A DNA stretch of 64,000 nucleotides from CAZRQL01 sp964602415. Its GTDB lineage: Bacteria; Bacteroidota; Bacteroidia; Cytophagales; Flammeovirgaceae. Where the stretch lies: contig CAZRQL010000020.1 in the NCBI GenBank assembly GCA_964602415.1, forward strand, positions 1 to 64,000. Direction: 5' to 3'. The notes beneath the pieces were generated by a model, which searched no databases, was not told the origin of the DNA, and worked only from the letters and a program-made list of their open reading frames with translations. The position numbers and the translations under genes are program-made. Positions within the stretch are counted from its first letter, which is position 1; every line of letters begins with the position of its first letter. This document shows positions 8,691 through 17,336 of the stretch, piece after piece.

Positions 8691-9527
8691 ATGAGACCAA
8701 AGCGAAAACCAAAAGATTACGCAACTGCAAGCCATACTCTTTACTCTGATTATCTGAAGCGTTACCGACGAATAGACGTTTATTTGCCTGAGTTGTATTG
8801 GAAGCGACAAAATGAAAAATTTAGTTTGGTGTTGATGAACGACGGCCAAGATGCCCAAGCCCTCAAAATACGCTCTACCGTAGAACACTTGAACCAAACA
8901 GGTCAATTTGAGCCTTTTATTGTGGTGGGCATACCTGCCCGTCGCCGCATTCACGAATACGGCACTTCCGGGCAACCTGACTACAAAGGCAGGGGAAGTA
9001 AAGCGGATTTGTATCGCCAATTCATTGTCCATGAGGTACTTCCTTTTTTGAGAGGCAAGTACAGGATTCAAAGAGAGCCATCGAAGGTGCATTTTATGGG
9101 TTTTTCGCTGGGGGCACTGTCGGCTTTGGATATTGTTTGGCAGCATCCCAATAGATTTGGTTCGGCAGGGATTTTTTCCGGCTCGCTTTGGTGGAGGAGA
9201 AAAGCTACCCATCCACTTGAAAATGAGGATGATTGTAGAATTATCCACGAAATAATCAAAAATTCACAATACAAACAAGGACTCAGGTTTTGGTTTCAAG
9301 CGGGCACACTCGATGAAACAGAAGACCGCAACCGCAACGGCATCATTGATGCCATTGACGATACGCTTGACTTGATAAAGGAACTTGTCAAATTGGGCTA
9401 TTCGTCTGAAAATGAAATCCATTACCTCGAAGTCAAAGGTGGTCGCCACAATGCCAAAACATGGTGCCGTGTAATACCCAATTATTTGTATTGGGCATTG
9501 AAAAAGCATCATCATCTATCAGATTAA
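8691..9527 (+). CDS. Putative esterase (alpha/beta hydrolase, esterase D/Fes type)
   Basis: A 278-residue alpha/beta hydrolase of the putative-esterase family (PF00756), which includes enterochelin esterase, S-formylglutathione hydrolase and feruloyl esterases. Visible elements are the early strand YRRIDVYLP, the oxyanion-side VLMNDGQD, the nucleophile elbow GFSLGAL with the catalytic serine, and a late HNAKTWC with the likely catalytic histidine. An acidic residue in the segment FQAGTLDETEDRNRNGI may complete the triad; that segment also looks calcium-binding-like. No signal peptide is seen, so it is probably cytoplasmic. TTG at 8682 gives a longer frame but lies inside the promoter, so the ATG at 8691 is used. 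Substrate unknown. Confidence 0.75.
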   Translation: MRPKRKPKDYATASHTLYSDYLKRYRRIDVYLPELYWKRQNEKFSLVLMNDGQDAQALKIRSTVEHLNQTGQFEPFIVVGIPARRRIHEYGTSGQPDYKGRGSKADLYRQFIVHEVLPFLRGKYRIQREPSKVHFMGFSLGALSALDIVWQHPNRFGSAGIFSGSLWWRRKATHPLENEDDCRIIHEIIKNSQYKQGLRFWFQAGTLDETEDRNRNGIIDAIDDTLDLIKELVKLGYSSENEIHYLEVKGGRHNAKTWCRVIPNYLYWALKKHHHLSD

Positions 9528-9534
9528 CAATCTA

Positions 9535-9567
9535 TTTGCCTTTTGTGCCCACAAAACATTAATTTTG
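9535..9567 (+). promoter_or_regulatory. Promoter for the Bat-like gene pair (TTTG-N21-TAATTTTG)
   Basis: TTTG at 9535-9538 and TAATTTTG at 9560-9567 are spaced by 21 bases and fit the Bacteroidota sigma consensus. The ATG at 9572 comes four bases after the -7 element, about where transcription should begin. Confidence 0.6.
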
Positions 9568-9571
9568 CGCT

Positions 9572-10459
9572 ATGAAGTGGATTTGGTGTTGCAGTGTTGG
9601 ATTGCTTATTGCAGGGCTGCTCAGGGCGCAACCATCGGCTCGTTTTATCCAAAGTGAGGCCAAAGTCGGGGAGCACATCTCTTTGGTTGTCAGTTTGGAG
9701 CATGACGGCAGCAAACAATGGATTTTCCCCGATTCTACTTGGGATTTTACCCCATTTGAGTGGGTTTCCAAACAAATTTTCCCCACTTCACAACTCTCCG
9801 ATGGCCGCTATCTTGACAGCGTGGTCTATGTGCTGCGCACCTTTGAACTGGACACTGTGTTGGCATTGCGTACTGCCGTTGTGGATTTCCCCTCTGACAG
9901 TATATTTTTTGTATCCAACTCTGTTTCAATAGTATCGGGCAATTTTCCTGCTCCCAAAGACAGCCCTGTTTACATCAATACCTTACCTTTCAGCCTTTCT
10001 TATTTAATCAATTACAAGGCTCTTTTTTTATTTGGGCTTGCTTTTATCGCCTTATTTTCGATTGTCTGGGTACTGTTTGGCAAAAGGATAAAGTTGTTTT
10101 TCAAACTCAGGCGTTTGGAAAAGGAAAGAATCAAATTCTTGTACCGCTTTGATACACTGCTGAGTGAAAACCCCTCAAAACAATTGGCTCAACAGGTCGG
10201 CGGTCTTTGGAAACACTACTGCCAGTCCTTGAGCGGTTTGCCGCTATCGAGTTTTACCAGCCGTGAAACCGCCGAAGCCCTCCAACAATTGCCTTGGTCG
10301 CTCAGCCGCCAAGAAGTCTATGAGCCGCTGCAAGAAATCGATTTGGCCATCTACGCCGGAAAGATTTCCGATTCTTTCAAAGATAAAATTAAATCGTTGA
10401 GGAGTAGTGCTTTGCAGGTTTATGAAGTCCGTATTAACCAAATCAAAATTGCGAGATGA
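9572..10459 (+). CDS. Bat-locus membrane protein of unknown function
   Basis: A 295-residue protein with a signal peptide (cleavage likely after LLRAQ), a beta-rich periplasmic region of about 125 residues, one transmembrane segment (ALFLFGLAFIALFSIVWVLFG, about residues 150-170) and a basic cytoplasmic tail with helices. This layout is like the BatD or DUF4381-type proteins that sit beside BatA in Bacteroidota. The strongest support is context: its stop overlaps the BatA start as ATGA, so the two are translationally coupled. I do not recognise a catalytic motif. A role in the membrane-bound VWA complex is an inference from position. Confidence 0.6.
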   Translation: MKWIWCCSVGLLIAGLLRAQPSARFIQSEAKVGEHISLVVSLEHDGSKQWIFPDSTWDFTPFEWVSKQIFPTSQLSDGRYLDSVVYVLRTFELDTVLALRTAVVDFPSDSIFFVSNSVSIVSGNFPAPKDSPVYINTLPFSLSYLINYKALFLFGLAFIALFSIVWVLFGKRIKLFFKLRRLEKERIKFLYRFDTLLSENPSKQLAQQVGGLWKHYCQSLSGLPLSSFTSRETAEALQQLPWSLSRQEVYEPLQEIDLAIYAGKISDSFKDKIKSLRSSALQVYEVRINQIKIAR

Positions 10460-11499
10460 TTCAACTTTTGCCGGATGTTTTTGATTGGAGATGGTTTTCT
10501 TATGCCCGTCTGATTTCTTTCGAGTGGGCTAATCCTTGGGCTTTTTCTTTGTTGCTTTTTATTGTGGTATTTTGGCTTTGGAGGTACATAGAGTCATTGT
10601 TTTTTGTGCGCAAACTTGAAGTTGCGCTCAGCCCAAACTCCATTTATTCAGACCCTTTGGCATGGCTTAGGATTGTCCCCAAAATAGTGCTCAGTTTGGC
10701 ATTTTTGATGCTTGTGCTGGCTTTGGCACGTCCGCAGAGTACCAACGAAAAAATAGACCAATGGAGCGAAGGCATAGACATTATGCTCACGCTTGACATC
10801 TCAAGGTCGATGGAACTGACTGATTTTAAGCCCAATCGCCTCGAAGCTGCCAAAGAAGATGCCATTGACTTTGTTTCGGGCAGGTTTCAGGATAGGATAG
10901 GGGTGGTTATTTTTTCGGGCGACGCGATTGGTTATGTGCCTTTGACTACTGATTATGAGTTGCTTAAAAATTTAATCAAAGAAATTCACTTTGGGATGAT
11001 AGAAAAATCGGGCACTGCCATCGGCACGGCTCTGGGTATAGCCGCTGCACACTTGGAAAAAAGCCCCTCTAAGTCCAAAGTGATTATCTTGTTGAGCGAT
11101 GGAGACAGCAACGAAGGCAGCCTCGACCCCATCACTGCCGCCAAAATTGCTTTTGGGGTGGGAATACGTATCTACACGATAGGCGTGGGCAAAGAAGGCA
11201 AAATCCAAGTGGGAAGAGACCATTTTGGCAATCCCGTTTATCAGGAAAACACCTTAGACGAACAGACCCTCAAACAGATAGCCCAAATCGGAAATGGTCA
11301 GTTCTTTAGAGCCTCTGACAACGAAGCACTTGACAGAATTTTCAAATCCATAGACCAATACGAAAAATCCGAAATCAAAGAGACCCGCTACCAAAACACC
11401 ACAGATTTTTACCAAATTTACCTGTTTTATGGCATATTGCTTTGGCTTTTGTGGCTTGGGTTGAAAAGCACGTTTCTGGTTGGGGCTATTTTTGATTGA
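10456..11499 (+). CDS. batA: BatA-like VWA-domain membrane protein
   Basis: Aerotolerance-type membrane protein of 347 residues. Two N-terminal transmembrane segments (FSLLLFIVVFWLWRYI and VPKIVLSLAFLMLVLALA) precede a von Willebrand A domain with a complete MIDAS: DISRSM near residue 114, the threonine in KSGTAIGTALG and the aspartate in IILLSDGDSNEG. A C-terminal transmembrane helix (IYLFYGILLWLLWLGL) follows. The RPQ block just before the domain is typical of BatA/BatB. In Bacteroides fragilis the Bat proteins were linked to oxygen tolerance, and they normally act with a MoxR AAA+ ATPase and DUF58 protein. Neither moxR, DUF58, batB, batC nor batE is adjacent here. It ends 12 bases from the convergent pnuC gene. 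Confidence 0.8.
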   Translation: MIQLLPDVFDWRWFSYARLISFEWANPWAFSLLLFIVVFWLWRYIESLFFVRKLEVALSPNSIYSDPLAWLRIVPKIVLSLAFLMLVLALARPQSTNEKIDQWSEGIDIMLTLDISRSMELTDFKPNRLEAAKEDAIDFVSGRFQDRIGVVIFSGDAIGYVPLTTDYELLKNLIKEIHFGMIEKSGTAIGTALGIAAAHLEKSPSKSKVIILLSDGDSNEGSLDPITAAKIAFGVGIRIYTIGVGKEGKIQVGRDHFGNPVYQENTLDEQTLKQIAQIGNGQFFRASDNEALDRIFKSIDQYEKSEIKETRYQNTTDFYQIYLFYGILLWLLWLGLKSTFLVGAIFD

Positions 11500-11511
11500 G
11501 TAGTATCTGAT

Positions 11512-12072
11512 TTACAGATGCTTACTCTCTTGATGCCACCGCCAAGCCCCTTTGACTGCGATTCCCAAATAAATACCATACAAAACAGCAACTGCCCACA
11601 ATCCGCTCAAAGCGGACATGCAGATAGTCAGTGAGTTGCAGGCTATCCATACCCACCAGTTTTCGAGAAAGCGGCGGTTGAGCAGCCACTGTCCCACGGC
11701 ACTCAAGGCCACCACCCCCGCTGACATGACTTTGAATTTGGTCTGTATTTCCGCAAAAATCCAAAACCAGCCCAGCCAAATCAATAGCGTTACCAACAAA
11801 ATCACAAGCCATTGCTTTGCAGATAGTTTTTGTATTTTTTGGAGGCTTTCATCGGCTTGCCAACGCAAAATCCCGTCTATGCTCATGGCCAAAAAGTACA
11901 AATTTGCGAGCATGTCTCCGTAAAGCCTTGAGCGGTACAATACCATCACCAACAGAGTGGAAGCCCCCAAACTTGCATAAAACCCCCATCTTTTTCGATG
12001 GCTCAAAGCCCAAACAGCCAACACCCCCAACACAGCCCCCAGCCACTCTAAGCCTATCCAAACTTGAGCCAC
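11512..12072 (-). CDS. pnuC: Nicotinamide riboside/mononucleotide transporter PnuC
   Basis: Integral inner-membrane facilitator for NAD precursors, SWEET-like fold. The 186-residue protein has about seven hydrophobic segments, and carries the family block AVGQWLLNRRFLENWWVWIA with the conserved Gln, Arg-Arg and Trp residues that contact the substrate. GILRWQ is another family marker. It starts three bases after the hldD stop, so the two genes are almost certainly one transcript. No NAD-related riboswitch or NadR kinase is visible nearby, and the link to hldD is probably only positional. Confidence 0.85.
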   Translation of the reverse strand: MAQVWIGLEWLGAVLGVLAVWALSHRKRWGFYASLGASTLLVMVLYRSRLYGDMLANLYFLAMSIDGILRWQADESLQKIQKLSAKQWLVILLVTLLIWLGWFWIFAEIQTKFKVMSAGVVALSAVGQWLLNRRFLENWWVWIACNSLTICMSALSGLWAVAVLYGIYLGIAVKGAWRWHQESKHL

Positions 12073-12075
12073 GCT

Positions 12076-13041
12076 TTAGAAATACCCGGTTTTGGTTAGA
12101 TAATTTTCTACGTAGTCTTTTATGGCTTCTTCCAGCGCAAAGAAGGGCTTATTGTAGCCTATGGAGTGCAATTTTTGCATATTGGCTTGGGTGTAGTATT
12201 GGTACTTGTCTCGAATGTCTTCGGGAGTGTCTATAAATGAGATGGTTGGCTCTTTGCCCAGTGCCGCAAACACACCTTTTGCCAAGTCCAAAAAAGTGCG
12301 AGCCTGACCGGTTCCCAAGTTGTAGATGCCTGACTGTCTGCGGGTTTCCATCAAAAACTCAACCACCGAAAGCACATCTTTGACATAAACAAAATCCCTC
12401 ATCTGTCCTCCGTCTTCAAAGTCGCTGCGGTGAGAGCGAAAGAGTTTCATGGCAGAGGTGCTTTGTATTTGGTGGTAAGCATGAAAAATAACCGATGCCA
12501 TTCTGTCTTTGTGGTATTCGTTGGGGCCGAAGACATTGAAAAACTTTAGCCCTGCCCAGAAAAAGGGCTTTTCCTTTTGTTGCAAAGCCCATTTGTCAAA
12601 TTCATTTTTGGAAACTCCGTAAGGATTGAGAGGTTTTAGCAGGTCAAGTTTGCTCTCGTCGTCGTCGTAGCCAGCTTCTCCCAGCCCATAAGTAGCTGCC
12701 GATGAAGCATATATCAGTGGAATTTGCAGCTTTGCGCAAGCCGTCCAGACTTTTTGCGAATACTTGAGATTCAATTCATTGAGCAGTTCGATATCAAACT
12801 CGGCGGTGTTGGTTCTTGCCCCAATGTGCAGGAAAAACTCAATTTCGCGGTGGTATTTTTCCACAAATTCAAAAATTGACTGACGGTCAAGTTGTTGCTC
12901 AAAATTTTTACCTTGCCAGTTTGGGACTTTTTCGGCTCTTGAAAAGTCATCCACTATCACCAAATTGTTGAATCCCATTTGGTTGAGTCTGGTAATGAGG
13001 CAACTGCCTATAAACCCTGCCGCTCCTGTAACGATTATCAT
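12076..13041 (-). CDS. hldD: ADP-L-glycero-D-manno-heptose 6-epimerase
   Basis: Extended short-chain dehydrogenase/reductase that converts ADP-D-glycero-D-manno-heptose to the L-glycero form for the lipopolysaccharide inner core. At 321 residues it has the family length. It shows the nucleotide-binding TGAAGFIGSCL, the SSAATYG catalytic strand, the YxxxK pair in NPYGVSKNEFDKW, and the HldD-specific blocks FFNVFGPNEYHKDRMASV and SGIYNLGTGQARTFLDLA. Other heptose genes (hldE, gmhA) are not in the window. A -7 promoter element lies just upstream inside the end of dinB, and pnuC follows after three bases. Confidence 0.9.
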   Translation of the reverse strand: MIIVTGAAGFIGSCLITRLNQMGFNNLVIVDDFSRAEKVPNWQGKNFEQQLDRQSIFEFVEKYHREIEFFLHIGARTNTAEFDIELLNELNLKYSQKVWTACAKLQIPLIYASSAATYGLGEAGYDDDESKLDLLKPLNPYGVSKNEFDKWALQQKEKPFFWAGLKFFNVFGPNEYHKDRMASVIFHAYHQIQSTSAMKLFRSHRSDFEDGGQMRDFVYVKDVLSVVEFLMETRRQSGIYNLGTGQARTFLDLAKGVFAALGKEPTISFIDTPEDIRDKYQYYTQANMQKLHSIGYNKPFFALEEAIKDYVENYLTKTGYF

Positions 13042-13055
13042 GTGCTTTTTTTAGG

Positions 13056-13063
13056 CAAAACTA
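13056..13063 (-). promoter_or_regulatory. -7 promoter element for hldD-pnuC
   Basis: On the minus strand this reads TAGTTTTG, an exact TAnnTTTG, 14 bases before the hldD ATG. It occupies the 23-base gap after the dinB stop. No good -33 element was found. Confidence 0.45.
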
Positions 13064-13064
13064 C

Positions 13065-14141
13065 CTAAAAATCAAACACCAGTTGGAGTGCGGTCGGGTG
13101 TTTGGATTCGCTACCCCCTAAGTTGTTGACAGACAATCCCAAAAGCCGGATGCCTTCGTGTTTGTTTTGGCTCAAAAATTCGCTCATCAGGCTCATGTAT
13201 TGGTTTTTGAGTGCCACTACGTCAGAAGTGCTTTGTTTGAGGGTATGGCTTCGGGTATGGGTTTCAAAGTTGGCCAGTTTGATTTTCAGCACCAATGTAC
13301 GGCCTGCTGTGCCGTATTTTTGCATCCTTGCCATAAGCTCAAGGGCTATTTTGTCAAGCTCGGCCTCTATTTCGGGCAATTGGGTGAGGTCTTGTTCAAA
13401 GGTCGTTTCTGTGCCAATAGATTTGCGCAGGTGAAAGGGCTCGACAGGCCTTTCGTCTATACCCCTGACAATGAAGTAATAATAGCTTCCCATTTTTCCA
13501 AAATGCTCTATGAGTTGGCTTTGCGGCCATGCTTTTAAGTCTTTTCCGGTTTTGAGCCCCATTTTTTCCATTTTTTCAGCCGTTACCCTGCCTATGCCGT
13601 GAAATTTTGCCAAAGGGAGTTGTTCTAAAAAGCCCTCGGCTTGATGGGGGCGGATGACAAAAAGACCGTCCGGTTTGCGGTAGTCTGAAGCTATTTTAGC
13701 CAAAAATTTGTTGTAAGATACTCCTGCAGAGGCCGTTAGATTGGTTTGTTTTTTTATTTCCTCTTTGATTTGTTTGGCGATTTCGATGGCATAGGGTATG
13801 GAAAGTTTGTTTTCGGTAACGTCCAAATATGCCTCATCCAAAGACATAGTTTCCACCAAATCAGTGTATTGTCTGAATATATCCCTCATTTGCAAAGAGA
13901 TTTGTTTATAGACTTGAAAACGCGGTGGCATGAAAATCAATTGGGGGCATTTTTGTAGTGCTTGCAAGGCGGGCATAGCCGAACGCACCCCGTAGCGGCG
14001 GGCTTCGTAGCTGGCGGCAGCCACCACACTGCGTTTTGCGGCAAATCCCACAGCTAAGGGTTTGCCTTTTAGTTCGGGGAAATCTCTTTGCTCGACTGAA
14101 GCAAAAAAAGCATCCATGTCTATGTGGATAATTTTTCGCAT
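13065..14141 (-). CDS. dinB: DNA polymerase IV (Y-family translesion polymerase)
   Basis: Error-prone polymerase that extends past DNA damage. The 358-residue protein shows the palm motifs IIHIDMDAFFASVEQRD (first catalytic Asp with the steric-gate Phe) and TMSLDEAYLDVTE (catalytic Asp-Glu), then VSYNKFLAKIASDYRKPDG, the helix-hairpin-helix thumb FHGIGRVTAEKM and a little-finger domain to the end. The frame runs upstream to 14255, inside the phosphatase gene, but MRKIIHIDMD at 14141 is the family start. A beta-clamp peptide of the QLVFDF type lies at the extreme C terminus (QLVFDF). It starts 23 bases after the preceding phosphatase gene on the same strand. Confidence 0.92.
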   Translation of the reverse strand: MRKIIHIDMDAFFASVEQRDFPELKGKPLAVGFAAKRSVVAAASYEARRYGVRSAMPALQALQKCPQLIFMPPRFQVYKQISLQMRDIFRQYTDLVETMSLDEAYLDVTENKLSIPYAIEIAKQIKEEIKKQTNLTASAGVSYNKFLAKIASDYRKPDGLFVIRPHQAEGFLEQLPLAKFHGIGRVTAEKMEKMGLKTGKDLKAWPQSQLIEHFGKMGSYYYFIVRGIDERPVEPFHLRKSIGTETTFEQDLTQLPEIEAELDKIALELMARMQKYGTAGRTLVLKIKLANFETHTRSHTLKQSTSDVVALKNQYMSLMSEFLSQNKHEGIRLLGLSVNNLGGSESKHPTALQLVFDF

Positions 14142-14164
14142 CAAAACAGTTGGCTTTTTGGGAT

Positions 14165-17100
14165 TTAGACGAGTTGCTCGGGGCTGAGTCCGATGCCTAT
14201 CACCAGCACATCGTCGGTTTGTTTGCTGGGGTGGGAGGTGTTGATTTCTATCCAATCAGCAAAAGTCGAATCCAAGATTTTGGATTGCTCTTTGACGGGT
14301 TTTGTGTGGATGTCTTTTAGTAAGCCCCTAAAACGCGGCCCCGAAAATTTACGGCCTGCCAAACCAAACTGGTCTTTGAAACCATCGGTAAATATGTAGA
14401 AGAATAACGGCTCGTCTATGGCAATCTCAAATTGACTAAAAGGCTGTTCGTTTTCAAATACTTGACCACCAACCGACATTTTGTCTCCTTTCAAATAAAT
14501 CTCTTCTTCTCCCTTAAAGCACAAAAGCGGATGGTGCGCCCCAGCATAAAGCAGTGCCTTACGCTCTTTGTCTATTACGCAAAGTGCAATGTCCATGCCA
14601 TCGCGGTTTTCGGTTTCGTCCTGCTTGAGTTCCTCGCGGATTTGCTCGCGCATCATATCAAGAACTTTGGAAGGCTCAAATATGCGGTGGTCTATGATGG
14701 CATTGTAGAGCAAATTGCTGCCTATCAGCGACATAAAAGCACCCGGAACGCCGTGTCCTGTGCAGTCCACCGCCGCAATGGCTGTGTATTGTTCGTATTG
14801 GTAAAACCAGAAAAAGTCTCCGCTTACGATATCGCGAGGCTTGTAATAAATAAAAGAACAGGGCAATGCCTTTTCTATCAAGCGGGTATCGGGCAAAATG
14901 GCTTCTTGTATCCGCTTGGCGTAGTTGATGCTGGCTGTGATTTTTTTGGAGCTTTTTTCCAACTGTTTGCTTTGCTCTTCGATTTGCTCATAAGATTCGG
15001 CATTTTCAATCGCAATGGCAATATAAACAGAAAGGCTTTGCAGGATATTCAAATGATAAGACGAGTAAGCGTTTTTCTGATAAGACTGCACACCCACAAC
15101 GCCTACTATCTGATTGGTTTTCAACCTGACCGGTACATACATCAAAGATTGCGGAGTGCCGCTTTCGGTCTCCAAATATTTGTCCTCATCTATATTGAGC
15201 GAGGAGGTATCTTGCTGCAAGTCACCAATCAAAATTTCTCTTTCTTCTCTCAAGCATAGGGCAGCAAAACTATCGGGGTCATCAAAGCTGTATCCATAAG
15301 GCTCTATGACTTTGCCGTTTTCTATTGAGCCTTCAAAAATTATCTCGCGCTCTGTTTCTTTAACTATCCCAATACCAAACACATCTGCATCCATCAACTT
15401 TTTGATTTGCTCATAGAGTTTTGCAGAGATGGTTTCAATATCGAGGTAGCTGGTGATTTCTCGGCCTATATCCCCGAGCAGCTTAATGTTTTCATAAGAG
15501 CGTTCGATTTGCAGTTTTTGGGCTTCCAGTTCGTCGCGTTGCTCGGCTATGGTTTTGGTGCGTTCTATGACCGTGTCTTCGAGGTTTTCATAAATCAACG
15601 CATTGTCCAGTGCTATTACGGTGTAGATAGCAAGGTTTCTCAAAATATTGATTTGGTTGTCGTTGAAGGCGTTGGGTCGGTAGTTTTGGATGGAAATTAC
15701 CCCGATTCGGTTGTTTTTGGTCGTTAAGGGCAGGTACACAATGGTTTGTGTGGTCTCTCCGGGCACAAGACTCTGAAAATTGGAGAAACTGGTGGTCATG
15801 TCATCTCGGCGGTTGAGTGTGATGATTTCTCTTTGTTTGTTGAAGCACCAAACCCCCAAAAAACTATCTTTTTCTGCACTAATCTTAAAATCAGGGGTTA
15901 CTTCGCCTCTGATTCTTCCTTTTCTAAAAGATAAAACATTTTCTTTTTTGTCATAAACGCCCACCATCATTACATCGGCTTGCATGAGTTGATTGATGCT
16001 GTAGTAAAGGGTTTCGATGATTTTGTCAATGGAGAGGGTAGCGGTTATTTCTTGACCTATATTGCGCAATTGCAGCACCAAATCATAAGATCGAGCAATC
16101 TCTTCTTTTTGAGCAATTACTTCTAAGGTTCTCTCTCGAACCTTTTCAAGGATAAACTGAAAATCCCGAGACAGTCGCCCCACTTCGTCTTTTCTGACCA
16201 ACTGCCCTACGTCTATACTGCTCTGAAAATCATTTTCTACCGAGTCGTGTATGGTCTGAGAGAGTTTTGCTATGGGTTTGCTGATGAGATTGACTACCAG
16301 AAAACTTTGCAGCAGCATGAAGCCAATCAAAAAGACAAAACTCACCACCAAAGCGGCTTTGACCCGCTCTGAGATGACCATAGCCCTTTGCGATACCAAA
16401 TCTTTGATTTCAATGAGAAGGGCTTCCAGTCTTTCAGAGGTCTCATAGAGTTTGCCTCTTATGCCTTCTCTGGAACTAAAGCCTATCTTTTCGTCAGTGG
16501 CTACTAATTTAAGAAAAGATCTTTTGTAATCATCTATGGCGGACTCTATAAAAAGCAAGCCTATAAAATCACTGACTTTTCTTCTTGCCAGCCAGAGCAT
16601 CGAATCTATGGCTTGTACGTTTTCTATGATATAAAGAGAATCTTTGGTAAGCAAAAAATCTGTCTCTTTTCTTTTGATTAGGTGAAGCAGGTTTTCGGGT
16701 AGTGAAAATCCCGAATTTTGTACCTTACCCAGCGCGCGCCGCATGTCGCCTTCAAGGCCATAACTTTTGAAGCCTCTTTCGATGGTGAGGCTGACCAGTG
16801 TATCAAATTGATCTTCAAAGTACTCTATGAGTTGCGTAACACTATCCACCATAGGAATCAAATTTTCCACAGCCAACTCTTCTTGCTTGCGAAGTTTGGT
16901 TAGTTTGGATTTGATGGCCTTCAAAACTTCTTTGTGTTCAGATAGATAGGTGCTATTTCCGGTTTCGTAAAAAGAAAGGTTATTTGACTCACTCAAATAG
17001 AACTCTTTTTCCAAATTGCCTGCCTCTTCGACTTTAATCTCAATTTCTTGAAGGGTTTCAATGATTTCGTTGATGGCGTATTCGCGGCTTTGTGACCAGA

Positions 17101-17200
17101 AGACAATCGCTACCATAAGACCCACCGTAGCGGTGAAGATAGAAAAAGCTGTAATAAGCCTTGCTCTTATGCTATTAAAAGCCTCTGAAAGTTTTGCCAT
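14165..17200 (-). CDS. Membrane sensor with HAMP, two GAF domains and SpoIIE-type phosphatase
   Basis: A 1011-residue signalling protein. Order: transmembrane segment (about 14-36), periplasmic helical sensor of about 245 residues, second transmembrane segment (282-304), HAMP (304-357), GAF domain 1 (375-537), coiled linker, GAF domain 2 (575-735), coiled linker, and a PP2C/SpoIIE serine phosphatase (785-1005). Phosphatase metal ligands are visible in IVSGDFFWF, AAVDCTGHGVPGAFM, RDGMDIALCVID and FYIFTDGFKDQFG. Such proteins dephosphorylate anti-sigma-factor antagonists or other serine-phosphorylated partners, but no STAS or anti-sigma kinase gene is in the window. The periplasmic region looks helical, like 4-helix-bundle sensors. 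dinB follows after 23 bases; GSCFA and LytTR genes lie upstream on the same strand. Confidence 0.88.
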   Translation of the reverse strand: MAKLSEAFNSIRARLITAFSIFTATVGLMVAIVFWSQSREYAINEIIETLQEIEIKVEEAGNLEKEFYLSESNNLSFYETGNSTYLSEHKEVLKAIKSKLTKLRKQEELAVENLIPMVDSVTQLIEYFEDQFDTLVSLTIERGFKSYGLEGDMRRALGKVQNSGFSLPENLLHLIKRKETDFLLTKDSLYIIENVQAIDSMLWLARRKVSDFIGLLFIESAIDDYKRSFLKLVATDEKIGFSSREGIRGKLYETSERLEALLIEIKDLVSQRAMVISERVKAALVVSFVFLIGFMLLQSFLVVNLISKPIAKLSQTIHDSVENDFQSSIDVGQLVRKDEVGRLSRDFQFILEKVRERTLEVIAQKEEIARSYDLVLQLRNIGQEITATLSIDKIIETLYYSINQLMQADVMMVGVYDKKENVLSFRKGRIRGEVTPDFKISAEKDSFLGVWCFNKQREIITLNRRDDMTTSFSNFQSLVPGETTQTIVYLPLTTKNNRIGVISIQNYRPNAFNDNQINILRNLAIYTVIALDNALIYENLEDTVIERTKTIAEQRDELEAQKLQIERSYENIKLLGDIGREITSYLDIETISAKLYEQIKKLMDADVFGIGIVKETEREIIFEGSIENGKVIEPYGYSFDDPDSFAALCLREEREILIGDLQQDTSSLNIDEDKYLETESGTPQSLMYVPVRLKTNQIVGVVGVQSYQKNAYSSYHLNILQSLSVYIAIAIENAESYEQIEEQSKQLEKSSKKITASINYAKRIQEAILPDTRLIEKALPCSFIYYKPRDIVSGDFFWFYQYEQYTAIAAVDCTGHGVPGAFMSLIGSNLLYNAIIDHRIFEPSKVLDMMREQIREELKQDETENRDGMDIALCVIDKERKALLYAGAHHPLLCFKGEEEIYLKGDKMSVGGQVFENEQPFSQFEIAIDEPLFFYIFTDGFKDQFGLAGRKFSGPRFRGLLKDIHTKPVKEQSKILDSTFADWIEINTSHPSKQTDDVLVIGIGLSPEQLV

Positions 17201-17336
17201 ACAACCTGAGTTAATTACAAATATGCTAAATTAATTACTTGCGTACAACCCACCTAAGCGGAGGTATCCCAAGTCTTGTCTAATATATTGATAGCAAGGG
17301 ACATATTTTTTTATTTAACCCAAATTGACCAAAGAT

